Source: Nostoc sp. CMAA1605 (GTDB lineage: Bacteria > Cyanobacteriota > Cyanobacteriia > Cyanobacteriales > Nostocaceae). From it: 57,230 nucleotides of DNA. Shown piece by piece: positions 17,854 to 26,366 of this stretch (position 1 is its first letter; the number at the start of each line of letters is the position of its first letter). Both the position numbers and the translations under genes were made by a program. The notes beneath the pieces were generated by a model, which saw only the letters and a program-made list of their open reading frames with translations, was not told the DNA's origin and ran no database searches. The stretch lies in assembly GCF_021596505.1 (NCBI RefSeq), contig NZ_PJIZ01000046.1, forward strand, positions 1-57,230, given 5' to 3'.

Positions 17854-18002
17854 ATCATTCCTAACACCAAAAGCTTAAAAACCTAACCACTTGAGCCTCC
17901 CCTTCCCTACAAGGGAATGGGGGTTTCAAAGCCTATCGACCTTTCGGGGAGAGGTTTGGAGAGGGGTTTATAGTATACTTTTTGACTTTTCAAACATTCT
18001 CT
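17836..18002. mobile_element. MITE-like element B
   Basis: Left end AGAGGATGTTTAAAAAGTAT (17836-17855) and right end 17975-18002, whose complement begins AGAGAATGTTTGAAAAGT, are imperfect inverted repeats bounding about 167 bp without a gene. The interior has a stem between CCTTCCCTACAAGG and a GGGGAGAGG run. A further copy of one end lies at 11787-11804. Confidence 0.55.
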
Positions 18003-18085
18003 AAAATAGACGAGTAATAATAGCAGTATGTCGCTAGTTATTAGTTCCTCCCTAAATCCGTAGACCCTCACACTGTAAATAAACC

Positions 18086-18307
18086 ATGTCCCAAAATCTC
18101 CCCCATGTCTTACCTGCACTACCGCCCCAAGTTGAGGAAGGTTTTGCTGCATACCAAACAACTAAGCAGTTTTATCACGAAGTGCAAACACGCTTAGAGT
18201 TTCAGCATTATTGTGAATGGTATGCCAAGACTGCGGCACAAAATCGCCAAGATTTAGAAAAAATGCGCGGCGAAGTGAATATTTTGAGGTGGTTTCGCCG
18301 CCCATAA
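18086..18307 (+). CDS. Small conserved-type hypothetical protein
   Basis: A 73-residue soluble protein without signal peptide or membrane segment. It begins MSQNLPHVLPALPPQVEEGF and is rich in aromatic, glutamine and charged residues in a likely helical centre (FYHEVQTRLEFQHYCEWY), ending in a basic RWFRRP tail. I do not recognise a family with a known function. It ends six bases from the end of the convergent ftrV gene. Codon use and the clean start fit a real gene. Confidence 0.65.
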   Translation: MSQNLPHVLPALPPQVEEGFAAYQTTKQFYHEVQTRLEFQHYCEWYAKTAAQNRQDLEKMRGEVNILRWFRRP

Positions 18308-18312
18308 TGGAT

Positions 18313-18534
18313 TTAGATTAGCTCCACTTCACTTTCACGTAAGTGGACTTTAAATTTTTTACTAATTTGGACTAACAATGGTAAGTTAGCACTTACAGGT
18401 CTACCTTGCCATTGGGTAACAATATCCACGATTTCGCCTTCTATGCCTTTGATATCAAAAGCTTTACTGCGATGTTCAGGATGATGGTACACTACCACTG
18501 ACTCTTTAACACGAATGCGATCGCCTACTTTCAT
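18313..18534 (-). CDS. ftrV: Ferredoxin-thioredoxin reductase, variable subunit
   Basis: The small non-catalytic subunit of ferredoxin:thioredoxin reductase, which with the catalytic Fe-S subunit passes electrons from ferredoxin to thioredoxin in the cytosol and so couples light to enzyme redox control. From the ATG at 18534 the protein is 73 aa, the usual length, with the SH3-like barrel sequence MKVGDRIRVKESVVVYHHPE and the conserved GIEGEIVDIV and GRPVSANLP segments. The open frame continues 17 codons further upstream but the family begins here. The catalytic subunit gene is not in the window. Confidence 0.92.
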   Translation of the reverse strand: MKVGDRIRVKESVVVYHHPEHRSKAFDIKGIEGEIVDIVTQWQGRPVSANLPLLVQISKKFKVHLRESEVELI

Positions 18535-19038
18535 ATCAACCTTTACACCTTGCTTTTGCTGTTCCACAAGTGTCTCCACGAACAACCCTCACTCAATTAC
18601 AGTAACCTCTCTGGCGCGAATCTCTACAAGATGCTTTATTTCACGTCTTTACCTGTTATACAAGCAAAGCCTGCCCTATGCAGGCTTTGGGGGCGATTAG
18701 TCAGCAAAATCAGAATTTCTGATTAGACTTATAATATTATTCACAGGTATACGTAGAAGAACCCTGTATTTCCTAGTTGCTGATCGCAGTGCAGCGTGAA
18801 CTGTATACAGGCTTTTGCGGCTACTCGTAAATACGGCAGCGATCGCTCAACCGCAGTTCTGTGGGCAGAAAATCCACAACACTTTTTTATCCTCAGTACA
18901 CTTATTTACTTCTAAGCTAGCCTTAAAAGTAGATTTTCGAGGATAGAACAGCAAACAGTCCAGGAAAAACCGACTTTGCTCTTGATTTGCGCTTTAACGA
19001 TAAATTCAATTCTACAACAATCAGCACTCAAAACTTAG
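18535..19038. other. Intergenic region with 9-bp hairpin upstream of ftrV
   Basis: About 500 bp without a gene. AAAGCCTGC (18666-18674) and GCAGGCTTT (18680-18688) form a perfect hairpin with a 5-base loop, 130-155 bp before the ftrV start. It may be in the ftrV leader, or be a terminator or small repeat. A 61-codon frame spanning 18515-18700 overlaps ftrV and is not called. Confidence 0.4.
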
Positions 19039-19262
19039 TATGGGATTGGGGATTGGGGATTGGGGACTGGGGATTGGGGACTGGGGATTGGGGATTGGGG
19101 AAAAGGTAGACAAGGTAGACAAGGTAGAATTTATTTCTCAACTCATTCTCATTACTCATTACTCATTACTCATTCTCATTACTCATTCTCATTACTCATT
19201 ACTCATTACTCATTACTCATTACTCATTACTCAGCACTCACCACTCATTACTCACCACTCCC
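19039..19262. repeat. Long tandem-repeat block
   Basis: Three units in order: GGGGATT/GGGGACT heptamers (19042-19100), GTAGACAAG nonamers (19107-19127; also at 33642-33667) and a long run of ACTCATT heptamers (19138-19262). It ends at the stop codon of the kinase gene. The open frames here only reflect the repeat period. Confidence 0.9.
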
Positions 19263-19264
19263 AG

Positions 19265-20641
19265 CTATGGTGAATATTCAGCCAATCTACAATTTGCTAA
19301 CCTAGCCCCCACCGCCTCTATATGTCGCCACCATTGAGTCCCACCAGCCCACACCCGTGAGGGAAAATTCCCCTCTGGAAACGACTGATAAAGGGGAAAT
19401 TGCCAACTAGGAGGAGAATTCGAGTTATATAAATGCCATCCTACCGCCGCACAAAACCTGACATAGTCACATTCGACTCTCTCGTAAATTTGCTTTTGGA
19501 TACTAAAACCAAACCGCCCTTGACTGTATTTGAGCCACAATTGGTCAATGATTTGTAAGTCTTCGCAGGGTAATTTGGCGATATCACTCATAAAAAAATA
19601 ACTACCCGTGGGCTTAGATAAGGCCTGACACATTACCACCCAAGTTTCTTGGTCTGCAAGCGACCATTGTTTGAAAGCTAATAAATCGCGTAATTTATGG
19701 TAGTCAACTCCTACCTCAGAGTAGAGAGTGTTAACTGATTGTTGCGGCTGAAAGGTGCTAGGACAGGTATTCAAGACTTGTAAAACGTCAGCCGCCGATT
19801 TGTAGCGTTGCGAAACAGCATTTTGTAGCATTTGGTCAAGAATTTCGCCTAGTTGCTTGCTGATAGTGTTCCGTGATAAAAGATAATCACGCCAGACCCA
19901 GCGATCGCAACTTACATCAAATAAATCAAAGGGGGAAATGTCGGTTAATAAGTGAATACAGGTGACACCTAAACTGTACAAATCACTAGCTGGTAATGCT
20001 TTCCCCCTGGTTTGTTCAGGGGACATATATTCAGGAGAACCGATGGTAGTACCTGTTTGGAGTAAAGCTGTAGCGGTAATGTGTTTAGCAATGCCAAAAT
20101 CAATTAAAAATAACTCCCCTGTAGTTGCATGGCGGATGATATTGGCTGGCTTGATATCCCGATGAATAATTTGCTTGTCATGGATAAATTGCAGCACTGG
20201 TAATAAATCTTTCAAGAGTTGCTGAATTTGTGGCTCTCTAAAAACGCCATTTTGCTGCAACTCCTCTTTGAGAGTTTGTCCAGGAATCCATTCTTCCACT
20301 AGATATAGTTGATTTTCCTGTTCAAAGTATCCCAACAGCTTTGGAATTTGGCGATGTTGTAACCCATCTAACCGCACAGCCTCCTGGCGAAATAATTTCA
20401 CAGCTTGCTGATAATTACGACCATACTGGGAGGGGAAATGAAATTGTTTAATGACACACCAGGGTTTGGCGGGGAGTTGTTCATCCACTGCTAAAAATGT
20501 GATACCAAAGCCACCCTGACCAATGCGTCGGATTAAATGATAACGATGATTGAGTAAAAGCTGCTTACCGCATTGGAGACAAACTTCGGCTGTAGTAGGA
20601 TTGTGGGAATATAAACAACCAATATGAGGACAGAGTTTCAT
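19265..20641 (-). CDS. Ser/Thr protein kinase with C-terminal GUN4 domain
   Basis: Cytosolic eukaryotic-type kinase, 458 aa. A short N-terminal zinc-ribbon-like part has CPHIGC and CLQCG. The kinase domain covers about residues 35-290 (numbering from a TTG three codons upstream): IGQGGFGITF glycine loop, Lys 68 in CVIKQF, HRDIKPAN (Asp 165), DFG at 184-186 and GSPEYMSPEQ. It is therefore predicted active. Residues about 315-455 match the GUN4 domain (VDYHKLRDLLAFKQWSLADQ, LPCEDLQIIDQLWLKYSQGR, FGFSIQKQIY), which in GUN4 binds porphyrins and stimulates Mg-chelatase. The ATG at 20641 is used. The fusion suggests that kinase output is tied to a tetrapyrrole or similar ligand, which is inference. 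It stands alone, ending at a tandem-repeat block. Confidence 0.9.
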   Translation of the reverse strand: MKLCPHIGCLYSHNPTTAEVCLQCGKQLLLNHRYHLIRRIGQGGFGITFLAVDEQLPAKPWCVIKQFHFPSQYGRNYQQAVKLFRQEAVRLDGLQHRQIPKLLGYFEQENQLYLVEEWIPGQTLKEELQQNGVFREPQIQQLLKDLLPVLQFIHDKQIIHRDIKPANIIRHATTGELFLIDFGIAKHITATALLQTGTTIGSPEYMSPEQTRGKALPASDLYSLGVTCIHLLTDISPFDLFDVSCDRWVWRDYLLSRNTISKQLGEILDQMLQNAVSQRYKSAADVLQVLNTCPSTFQPQQSVNTLYSEVGVDYHKLRDLLAFKQWSLADQETWVVMCQALSKPTGSYFFMSDIAKLPCEDLQIIDQLWLKYSQGRFGFSIQKQIYERVECDYVRFCAAVGWHLYNSNSPPSWQFPLYQSFPEGNFPSRVWAGGTQWWRHIEAVGARLANCRLAEYSP

Positions 20642-20725
20642 CACAAGCAATTTTCCAGGGCTTAACCCCTATGATTCCCAAATCTTGCTCACCTGTTACC
20701 TAACTACTTTCCCATTACCCAGTCT

Positions 20726-21109
20726 CTATTGCTGCTCGGCTGTATAAGTATAGAAGTTATTAAATGCACCTACCGTCTCCAATCTATAAGCAGGTAGCCA
20801 ATTATTCACTTTCAATTCCGTGCGATAGATACTAAACAAAATTAAGTCCTCCTTTTCAGTGGTGAGTGAAAGGAGTTGACGCATCTGGGGGTTAGCAGAA
20901 TCTATGAATTTGTCACAGTTAGTATTGATTAACTTCTCTATGAGCTTTGATGTGTGATTGCAGACATCTTTTTTTAAGTATGATGTGAGTTGTTTTACGG
21001 CATAATCTTCATAAGCCGACTGACTTGGATTAGTATTAGCCATCACTAACCCCAACACAGCTGCAAGTCCAATAGAACCAAAAGATACCAAAATATTCCA
21101 TAGCTTCAT
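20726..21109 (-). CDS. DUF4359-like exported small protein
   Basis: A 127-residue protein with an N-terminal hydrophobic segment (about 7-24) that can be a signal or anchor. It continues MANTNPSQSAYEDYAVKQL and contains two cysteines in the middle (VCNHTSK, TNCDKF). The pattern is like proteins grouped as DUF4359, which have no known function. It lies 85 bp upstream of the kinase gene on the same strand and may be co-transcribed with it. Confidence 0.6.
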   Translation of the reverse strand: MKLWNILVSFGSIGLAAVLGLVMANTNPSQSAYEDYAVKQLTSYLKKDVCNHTSKLIEKLINTNCDKFIDSANPQMRQLLSLTTEKEDLILFSIYRTELKVNNWLPAYRLETVGAFNNFYTYTAEQQ

Positions 21110-21240
21110 ATTCGCTGGCCTTAACTCCCTAGAAATTGATTAAGTTCCCCTGACTGCTAAGAGATTCAGTCCGTTCCTGAGAAAAAATAGAAAAAGGTGG
21201 ATCAATTCATAAAAATAGTGTTACAATCAGAAACGTCAAT

Positions 21241-21314
21241 GGCGAGCGTAGCCAAGTGGTTAAGGCAGTGGATTGTGGTTCCACCACTCGTGGGTTCGAG
21301 TCCCATCGTTCGCC
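21241..21314 (+). tRNA. tRNA-His (anticodon GTG)
   Basis: A complete cloverleaf is visible. The extra 5-prime G (G-1, 21241) pairs with C73 (21314), the histidine identity pair. The acceptor stem is GCGAGCG with CGTTCGC. The D arm is GCC-AAGTGGTTAA-GGC. The anticodon loop is TTGTGGT with anticodon GTG on the stem GTGGA/TCCAC. The T arm is GTGGG-TTCGAGT-CCCAT. No CCA is encoded, so it is added after transcription. No intron is present. Confidence 0.97.
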
Positions 21315-21424
21315 CTCATAAGAATTCATCACTACTAGTAAATCTGACTAAGAATAAATATATCTAAGTCTCACTCTAAAGACTATAAAGGCTTAGTGAA
21401 TTAGAGATGATTTATTGATTCACG

Positions 21425-21460
21425 AAAAAAGATCCCCAATTTCTATCAAAATCGGGGATC
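21425..21460 (-). terminator. Intrinsic terminator of the Ca2+/H+ antiporter gene
   Basis: GATCCCC (21431-21437) and GGGGATC (21454-21460) form a hairpin; on the minus strand it is followed by TTTTTT (21430-21425). It lies 36 bp past the antiporter stop codon and is a textbook intrinsic terminator. Confidence 0.88.
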
Positions 21461-21495
21461 TCAAGATTTCTATATGCAACTAACTTTGAGCATTA

Positions 21496-22584
21496 CTACC
21501 CAATACCGTTAATCGGTGGGTGGAAGTAAAAGGCAAATCCCAGTACAGTATAAGCAGCTAATAGTAATGTCCCTTCCAACCAATTAGATTTGCCATCAGA
21601 ACTAATACTATTAGCAATTAGCACAGATACAACTACAGCCACCAATTCAAATGGTTGAAAATCTAAGTCCATTGGCTTGCCTAGTATCCATCCAGCAATT
21701 ACTAATACAGGGGCGACAAATAAGGCAATTTGCATACTAGAACCAACCGCCACCGATACAGAAAGATCCATTTTATCTTTCATTGCCACAGTAACTGCTG
21801 TAGCGTGTTCCGCAGCGTTACCAACAATGGGAACTAATATTACCCCTGTAAACAACGCTGTTAAACCCAGTTGGGAAGTAGCTACCTCTAAAGAATCAAC
21901 CAATAACTCTGACTCTAACGCCACCAATAGAGTACAAACTAACAGCACCCCAGACCACAACAACAGATTTGGTTGAGAATGGTTTTCTGCTTCTTCCGTT
22001 TCTGCCACACCTACATCATATAAATAGGCGTGGGTTTTCATCGAAAATAGCAGCGTCAAGCCATAAACCAAAATCAACACCACAGCCACAGCCAAAGATA
22101 GGTGTTGTAATACTGGTTCGCCAATACCCTTAGCGGTGTAATTCATCGCTGTGGGTAACAACATCGCAATCACTGCTAAATTCATAGAGGAAGCATTAAC
22201 TCGCGCCACGATGGGTTGAAATGTCTGTTCTTTATGGCGTAGTCCCCCTAGAAGCATAGAAAAACCCATTACCAGCAGCAAATTACTGATAATTGAACCA
22301 GTAATACTAGCTTTGACAACATTGACAAAGCCAGCATTCAAAGCCACTAGGGCAATAATTAATTCGGTAGCGTTACCAAAGGTAGCGTTTAATAGTCCTC
22401 CCAGGTTTGGCCCGACAACCACAGCGATTTCTTCTGTAGCTTCACCCATCCAAGCAGCTAGAGGTAGAATTGCCAAACCTGCGGTGACAAACACTGTTAA
22501 TTCTCCCCATTCCAGGAAATGTGCCGCCAAGGAAATGGGGATAAACAGTAGGAGACACAAAAAAAGAATGTTTTTACCTGACAT
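21496..22584 (-). CDS. Ca2+/H+ antiporter (CaCA superfamily, CAX)
   Basis: Inner-membrane exchanger, 362 aa, about eleven hydrophobic segments, that expels or stores Ca2+ using the proton gradient. Both alpha-repeat signatures are present: GNATELIIA (70-78) and GNAAEHATA (near 254-262), each with the acidic residue that binds Ca2+. An acidic loop (ETEEAEN) joins the two halves, as is usual in CAX proteins. It is monocistronic with a strong terminator. No nearby gene suggests a special role. Confidence 0.93.
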   Translation of the reverse strand: MSGKNILFLCLLLFIPISLAAHFLEWGELTVFVTAGLAILPLAAWMGEATEEIAVVVGPNLGGLLNATFGNATELIIALVALNAGFVNVVKASITGSIISNLLLVMGFSMLLGGLRHKEQTFQPIVARVNASSMNLAVIAMLLPTAMNYTAKGIGEPVLQHLSLAVAVVLILVYGLTLLFSMKTHAYLYDVGVAETEEAENHSQPNLLLWSGVLLVCTLLVALESELLVDSLEVATSQLGLTALFTGVILVPIVGNAAEHATAVTVAMKDKMDLSVSVAVGSSMQIALFVAPVLVIAGWILGKPMDLDFQPFELVAVVVSVLIANSISSDGKSNWLEGTLLLAAYTVLGFAFYFHPPINGIG

Positions 22585-23143
22585 TGTTTCCGTTTAGTTG
22601 AGCTATACAAGTAACTGTCAGCCTTCAGGATACCCTGAAGTATCTTCAGACTCACGCACTGCAAAAATCAATCATGCTATGTTTTTTGCCAAATAGGTTG
22701 TTTTAGATGCTGATTTATCTTTACCTGGATGGTAAATAGATTCAGAAGTGTCAACTTCAGGGACTTCCAGACAAAACAATATCAGCAACTTATGGTGCAT
22801 CAGTCTCAGCAAATCTAGCTCTACCAAGGAATTATTCATACTGAAGCATCCTATTAGCTAACGCCAACACAATAAATCTGGAAACTTAATGTTGAGATAG
22901 ATAATTAGCCTCTTATCTTGGGAAATATAGGAACTGGAACACTCTCCTATACATCAAGACATAATGAAAACACACAAAAAATGCAGGCTGCAACCTACTT
23001 AAATCAGGCCTGCTAGAAAATTTATTTTTGACTAAAGGGTAAGGTAACAGGTAAATACTTGTTACTTTTTAAGTGGATTTATGACTCATGTTTACAAATA
23101 GAAATAAATGAAACAATATCAAAGCTATTTGGCTGAATGGCAC
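22585..23143. other. Intergenic region with hairpin
   Basis: About 560 bp without a gene. GCAGGC (22983-22988) and GCCTGC (23008-23013) form a hairpin followed on the plus strand by TAGAAAATTTATTTTTG and on the minus strand by ATTTTTT; it could stop transcription in either direction. The stem CTTCAGG/CCTGAAG near 22624-22641 is in the antiporter leader. Confidence 0.4.
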
Positions 23144-23153
23144 AGGAGAATTT

Positions 23154-24518
23154 GTGAAAGCTGATTCAGTTCCACTGGTTGAGAAGCTACGATCTGTGTT
23201 AGGCAGAATGGAAGTAGCACTTGGTACTATTATTGATGCCATTATCTGGACTGATGAAAATGGCAAAGTCAATTGGTCAAATGCTACTTTTGACCATCTA
23301 GTTAATAAACATCGATTACAAGTTTTTGGTGCCAATGTAATTGATTTGCTGCCACTTAGTAAAAATGGTGAAGTTGTCCCCGAACATCTACACCCAGTTT
23401 TTCGTGCCTTAAAACATCAGTTAAATGCTACGGATATTTATGAATTTAAAAGATTAGAAAAAAACTTAATTTTAGAAGTCTCTTGGGCTTATGTACAGAT
23501 TAAAAATACTGATTCTAGTGCAATTTTAGTTATACGAGATGTGACTGCTAGACAAACAGCAGAAGTAGAACTTCAGCGACATCGGGAACAATTACGGGAA
23601 TTAGTCGAAGAACAAACGGCGGAATTAGTAGCGGCTAATGAAAAGCTCAAAAAAGCTCAAGTGCAGTTAGTGCAAACTGAAAAAATGTCTAGTTTGGGAC
23701 AACTTGTGGCGGGAATTGCCCACGAAATTAATAATCCGGTAAATTTCATTTATGCCAACTTGAGTTATATTCAAAGATATACTCAAGATATTCTGCACGT
23801 TTTAAAACTCTACCAAAATTATGTAGTCGAAACTCCAAACAATATTTTGCAACAAATGCAAGAAGTGGATTTAGACTTTATTATTGAAGATTTACCTAAA
23901 ACTGTCTCTTCATTAGAAATAGGTGCAGAACGCATTAGACAAATTGTTTTATCCTTACGGACATTTTCTCGCCTAGATGAAGCGGAATTAAAGAAAGTCA
24001 ATATTCATGAAGGTATTGATAGCACGTTAGTCATTTTGGGACACCGTTTAACAACTGATGGCGATGCAGCAAATATTGAAGTAATTAAGGAATATGGGGA
24101 TTTACCATTAGTATGCTGCTATGCTGGGCTAATTAATCAAGTATTTATGAATATTCTGGGCAATGCGATTGATGCGGTAGAAGAATGTAGTAGATACTAT
24201 AGCGATCGCTCTTTGAATCCAGATTGCAAATATCAGGGTATAATCACCATCTCTACCGCATCTACTACCCCAGACTGGATTACTATCCGCATTGCAGATA
24301 ATGGACTGGGTATACCAGAGCATATTCAACACCAATTATTTGATCCATTTTTTACCACTAAACCAGTTGGTAAAGGTACAGGATTAGGTTTATCAATTAG
24401 TTACCAAATTATTGTCGAACAGCATCACGGAAAAATTGGGTGTAATTCTGAACTAGGTAAAGGTGCAGAATTTGTCATCGAAATTCCCTTAACTTCCCTA
24501 TTAGATAGTAGGGAATAG
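23154..24518 (+). CDS. Soluble PAS-domain sensor histidine kinase
   Basis: Histidine kinase of 454 aa without membrane segments. Residues about 12-130 form a PAS sensor (AIIWTDENGKVNWSN, VIRDVTARQ). A coiled linker (about 130-175) leads to the phospho-acceptor His 190 in GIAHEINNPVNF. The ATPase domain has the N box (GNAIDAVEEC), G1 (ADNGLGIPEH) and G2 ([11 protein letters not shown]). The start is a GTG at 23154 backed by AGGAG five bases upstream; no ATG fits. No response regulator gene adjoins it, so it is an orphan kinase. Its catalytic half closely resembles that of the regulator-kinase at 45.2-46.5 kb. Confidence 0.92.
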   Translation: MKADSVPLVEKLRSVLGRMEVALGTIIDAIIWTDENGKVNWSNATFDHLVNKHRLQVFGANVIDLLPLSKNGEVVPEHLHPVFRALKHQLNATDIYEFKRLEKNLILEVSWAYVQIKNTDSSAILVIRDVTARQTAEVELQRHREQLRELVEEQTAELVAANEKLKKAQVQLVQTEKMSSLGQLVAGIAHEINNPVNFIYANLSYIQRYTQDILHVLKLYQNYVVETPNNILQQMQEVDLDFIIEDLPKTVSSLEIGAERIRQIVLSLRTFSRLDEAELKKVNIHEGIDSTLVILGHRLTTDGDAANIEVIKEYGDLPLVCCYAGLINQVFMNILGNAIDAVEECSRYYSDRSLNPDCKYQGIITISTASTTPDWITIRIADNGLGIPEHIQHQLFDPFFTTKPVGKGTGLGLSISYQIIVEQHHGKIGCNSELGKGAEFVIEIPLTSLLDSRE

Positions 24519-24755
24519 GGCAAATCAATTCAAAATACCCTTACGGGTAGGCTTACGCCTACAAAATTCAAAATTAAAGATTCTATTCCCTATTCCCCGT
24601 TCCCTAATGACTAACCACTTAAAACTAATATATTTCTTGTTGCATTTGTTAACACAGTTTGCAGGGATTTATTGCAGTTTGTAACTGTTTTTGACCATCG
24701 CACGGAATATTCCTTTAGACTGAATTCCAATGACCGAAGATGGGAATAAACATCA

Positions 24756-25079
24756 ATGCACGCAAGCAATTTATTGTGTCACGAGTTCGTAGTTGCTGTA
24801 TCTTTTGTGGCTTGTATCATTGGCTTGGGTTTACTGTGGAACTGCCCAGACACGAACAATGATGACCAGCAAGAAACCGAAATAATTCTATTTAGAATGA
24901 GCTTTACATATTGGCTTGTTTATTGTGTAGCATTTGGACTAGAAAAAATGGTTTTTCACAATTATGAGCCTTTGATCATGACTTTGAAAATAACAACAGC
25001 GTTGTCATATTTTTTAACTTTTTCGTGTATTTTGAGTTTGCCGCTACATAAATTTGCAGTACATCGAGTTGAAGAATAG
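24756..25079 (+). CDS. Small membrane protein, unknown
   Basis: A 107-residue protein with three hydrophobic segments at about 12-29, 46-62 and 74-95. Charged, aspartate-rich loop residues (CPDTNNDDQQETE) lie between the first two. No family is recognised. It lies 237 bp after the histidine kinase on the same strand, but an independent promoter is likely. The sequence composition is compatible with a real membrane protein; certainty is moderate. Confidence 0.5.
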   Translation: MHASNLLCHEFVVAVSFVACIIGLGLLWNCPDTNNDDQQETEIILFRMSFTYWLVYCVAFGLEKMVFHNYEPLIMTLKITTALSYFLTFSCILSLPLHKFAVHRVEE

Positions 25080-25102
25080 GAAGAGAGTCAATCTGGATTT
25101 TT

Positions 25103-25426
25103 TCATTGTTTCATGGCGATCGCAATTATTGCTTCGAGTTTATCCTGTGCGAGCGTCGTCAGGATAAACACCTCCTGCACGGTCTTACCATGTCTAGCAA
25201 TAATTTTGTAACCACCCCGAATAGGTACAGACACACGCAATTGCATTTTGGGTGCATGACCTTTGACTCTACCAATTACCCCTGGTGTAATGGTTTGAAT
25301 CCCATCTTCTTGACAAAGCCTTTCTAAAATCGGGATCAAACCAGGAAGATGCGTAGAATGATTCCAGACTAATCTGGCATCTTTACGAGTATTAGCTTTT
25401 GATGTGTCTGCACTGGATTTAGCCAT
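25103..25426 (-). CDS. DUF2103 protein, downstream partner of clpS
   Basis: A 107-residue soluble protein from the ATG at 25426 (MAKSSADTSKANTRKDARLV). The core HLPGLIPILERLCQEDGIQT and the basic segment RVKGHAPKMQLRVSVPIRGG fit the cyanobacterial DUF2103 family, described only as a predicted metal-binding protein. The start is just five bases after the clpS stop codon, so the two are translated from one message. Function is unknown; the tight linkage suggests a link with Clp proteolysis, or only shared expression. Confidence 0.8.
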   Translation of the reverse strand: MAKSSADTSKANTRKDARLVWNHSTHLPGLIPILERLCQEDGIQTITPGVIGRVKGHAPKMQLRVSVPIRGGYKIIARHGKTVQEVFILTTLAQDKLEAIIAIAMKQ

Positions 25427-25431
25427 GATCT

Positions 25432-25758
25432 CTAAGCCGCCTCTAGTGGGGCCATTGTTAAACCAGCCCGACGCAGCTGTTGATGATACAATTCTGCTGG
25501 CTCTTGAGGGCCTACCCAAACAATCGCTTGTCCTTCATAATGCACTTGATTGGTTAAATCCCAAGCCAAATCGCTGGTCATACCTGGAATATACTTTATC
25601 AAACACTCAGCTACGTGTTGAAAAGTATTAAAGTCATCATTTAAGACAATTACCTTATAATTAGGGTAAGTCTTGCGGACAGTCTGACTAGTCTTTTCGG
25701 GAGTGACAGTTGGTGCTGTACCCATAGCAAAAACAACTGCTGAACGTGTTGTAACCAT
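25432..25758 (-). CDS. clpS: ClpS adaptor (ClpS2-like)
   Basis: N-end-rule adaptor that delivers proteins with N-degron residues to the ClpAP/ClpCP protease. A 108-residue protein with a flexible 30-residue N-terminal arm and the core YKVIVLNDDFNTFQHV. The ligand-pocket residues Asn 40, Asp 41 and His 73 correspond to those known in the family. The spacing and the sequence IPGMTSDLAWDLTNQVHYEG differ from the shorter ClpS1 type and fit the second cyanobacterial paralogue (ClpS2), though that assignment is from memory of the pattern. It is followed after five bases by the DUF2103 gene. Confidence 0.9.
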   Translation of the reverse strand: MVTTRSAVVFAMGTAPTVTPEKTSQTVRKTYPNYKVIVLNDDFNTFQHVAECLIKYIPGMTSDLAWDLTNQVHYEGQAIVWVGPQEPAELYHQQLRRAGLTMAPLEAA

Positions 25759-25899
25759 AAGAGCAGTTAACCAACAGAATTCTACAAAACTACACTACAA
25801 CTAACTAGTTTAATCTATAGTCCACTCTCAATAGTCAACAGCCCAAAGAATTGTAATTCCGGTCACAAGAGGATTAACAAGGATTAGCTGAGGTATCCT

Positions 25900-26319
25900 C
25901 TAATGAAACTTACGTTCTGATTCTGGGATAGGAACATCGTTAATACTAGCTTCCCGTCGTCGCATCAGTCCGTTTTCTGCAAACTCCCACTGTTCATTAC
26001 CATAGGCACGATACCATTGACCAGAATCGGTATGATATTCGTACTCAAATTTGACGGAAATTCGGTTGTCGGTGAAACTCCAAAGTTCTTTTTTAAGTCG
26101 GTAGTCTAATTCAGTATTCCATTTGCGCGTGAGGAACTCTCGGATTTTGTCTCTTCCGGTGAAGAATTCTGACCGATTTCGCCAAACCGAATCTTCTGTG
26201 TATGCTAAGGCGACTTGTTCAGGGTTGCGTGTGTTCCAAGCGTCTTCCGCCGCCTGGACTTTAGCCACAGCAGTTTCTTTGGTAAAGGGAGGTAAAGGAG
26301 GTCTGAGAATATTAGACAT
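25900..26319 (-). CDS. NTF2-like protein (DUF1348)
   Basis: A 139-residue soluble protein of the SnoaL/NTF2 cone fold, matching the DUF1348 group: [36 protein letters not shown] and the C-terminal [11 protein letters not shown]. Members bind small hydrophobic ligands or act as minor enzymes; none is well defined for DUF1348. It lies 47 bp after the flavin-binding-like gene on the same strand and is thus likely part of the TetR-controlled unit at 26.4-27.6 kb. Confidence 0.85.
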   Translation of the reverse strand: MSNILRPPLPPFTKETAVAKVQAAEDAWNTRNPEQVALAYTEDSVWRNRSEFFTGRDKIREFLTRKWNTELDYRLKKELWSFTDNRISVKFEYEYHTDSGQWYRAYGNEQWEFAENGLMRRREASINDVPIPESERKFH

Positions 26320-26366
26320 GATTGGTATTTCCTTCGGTGTGATCCGTTATCCTGGGCAGAATGCTC

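Noticed and set aside
19138..19262. CRISPR-like periodic repeat
   Set aside because: The units are direct heptamers without spacers; no cas gene is present.
23042..23060. NtcA-type site GTA-N8-TAC before the PAS kinase
   Set aside because: The best match, GTAACAGGTAAATAC, has a spacer of nine and no proper -10 spacing.
24541..24620. Short repeats after the PAS kinase (TACGGGTAGGCTTACGCCTA and ATTCCCT units)
   Set aside because: They are small and degenerate and do not form a distinct element.
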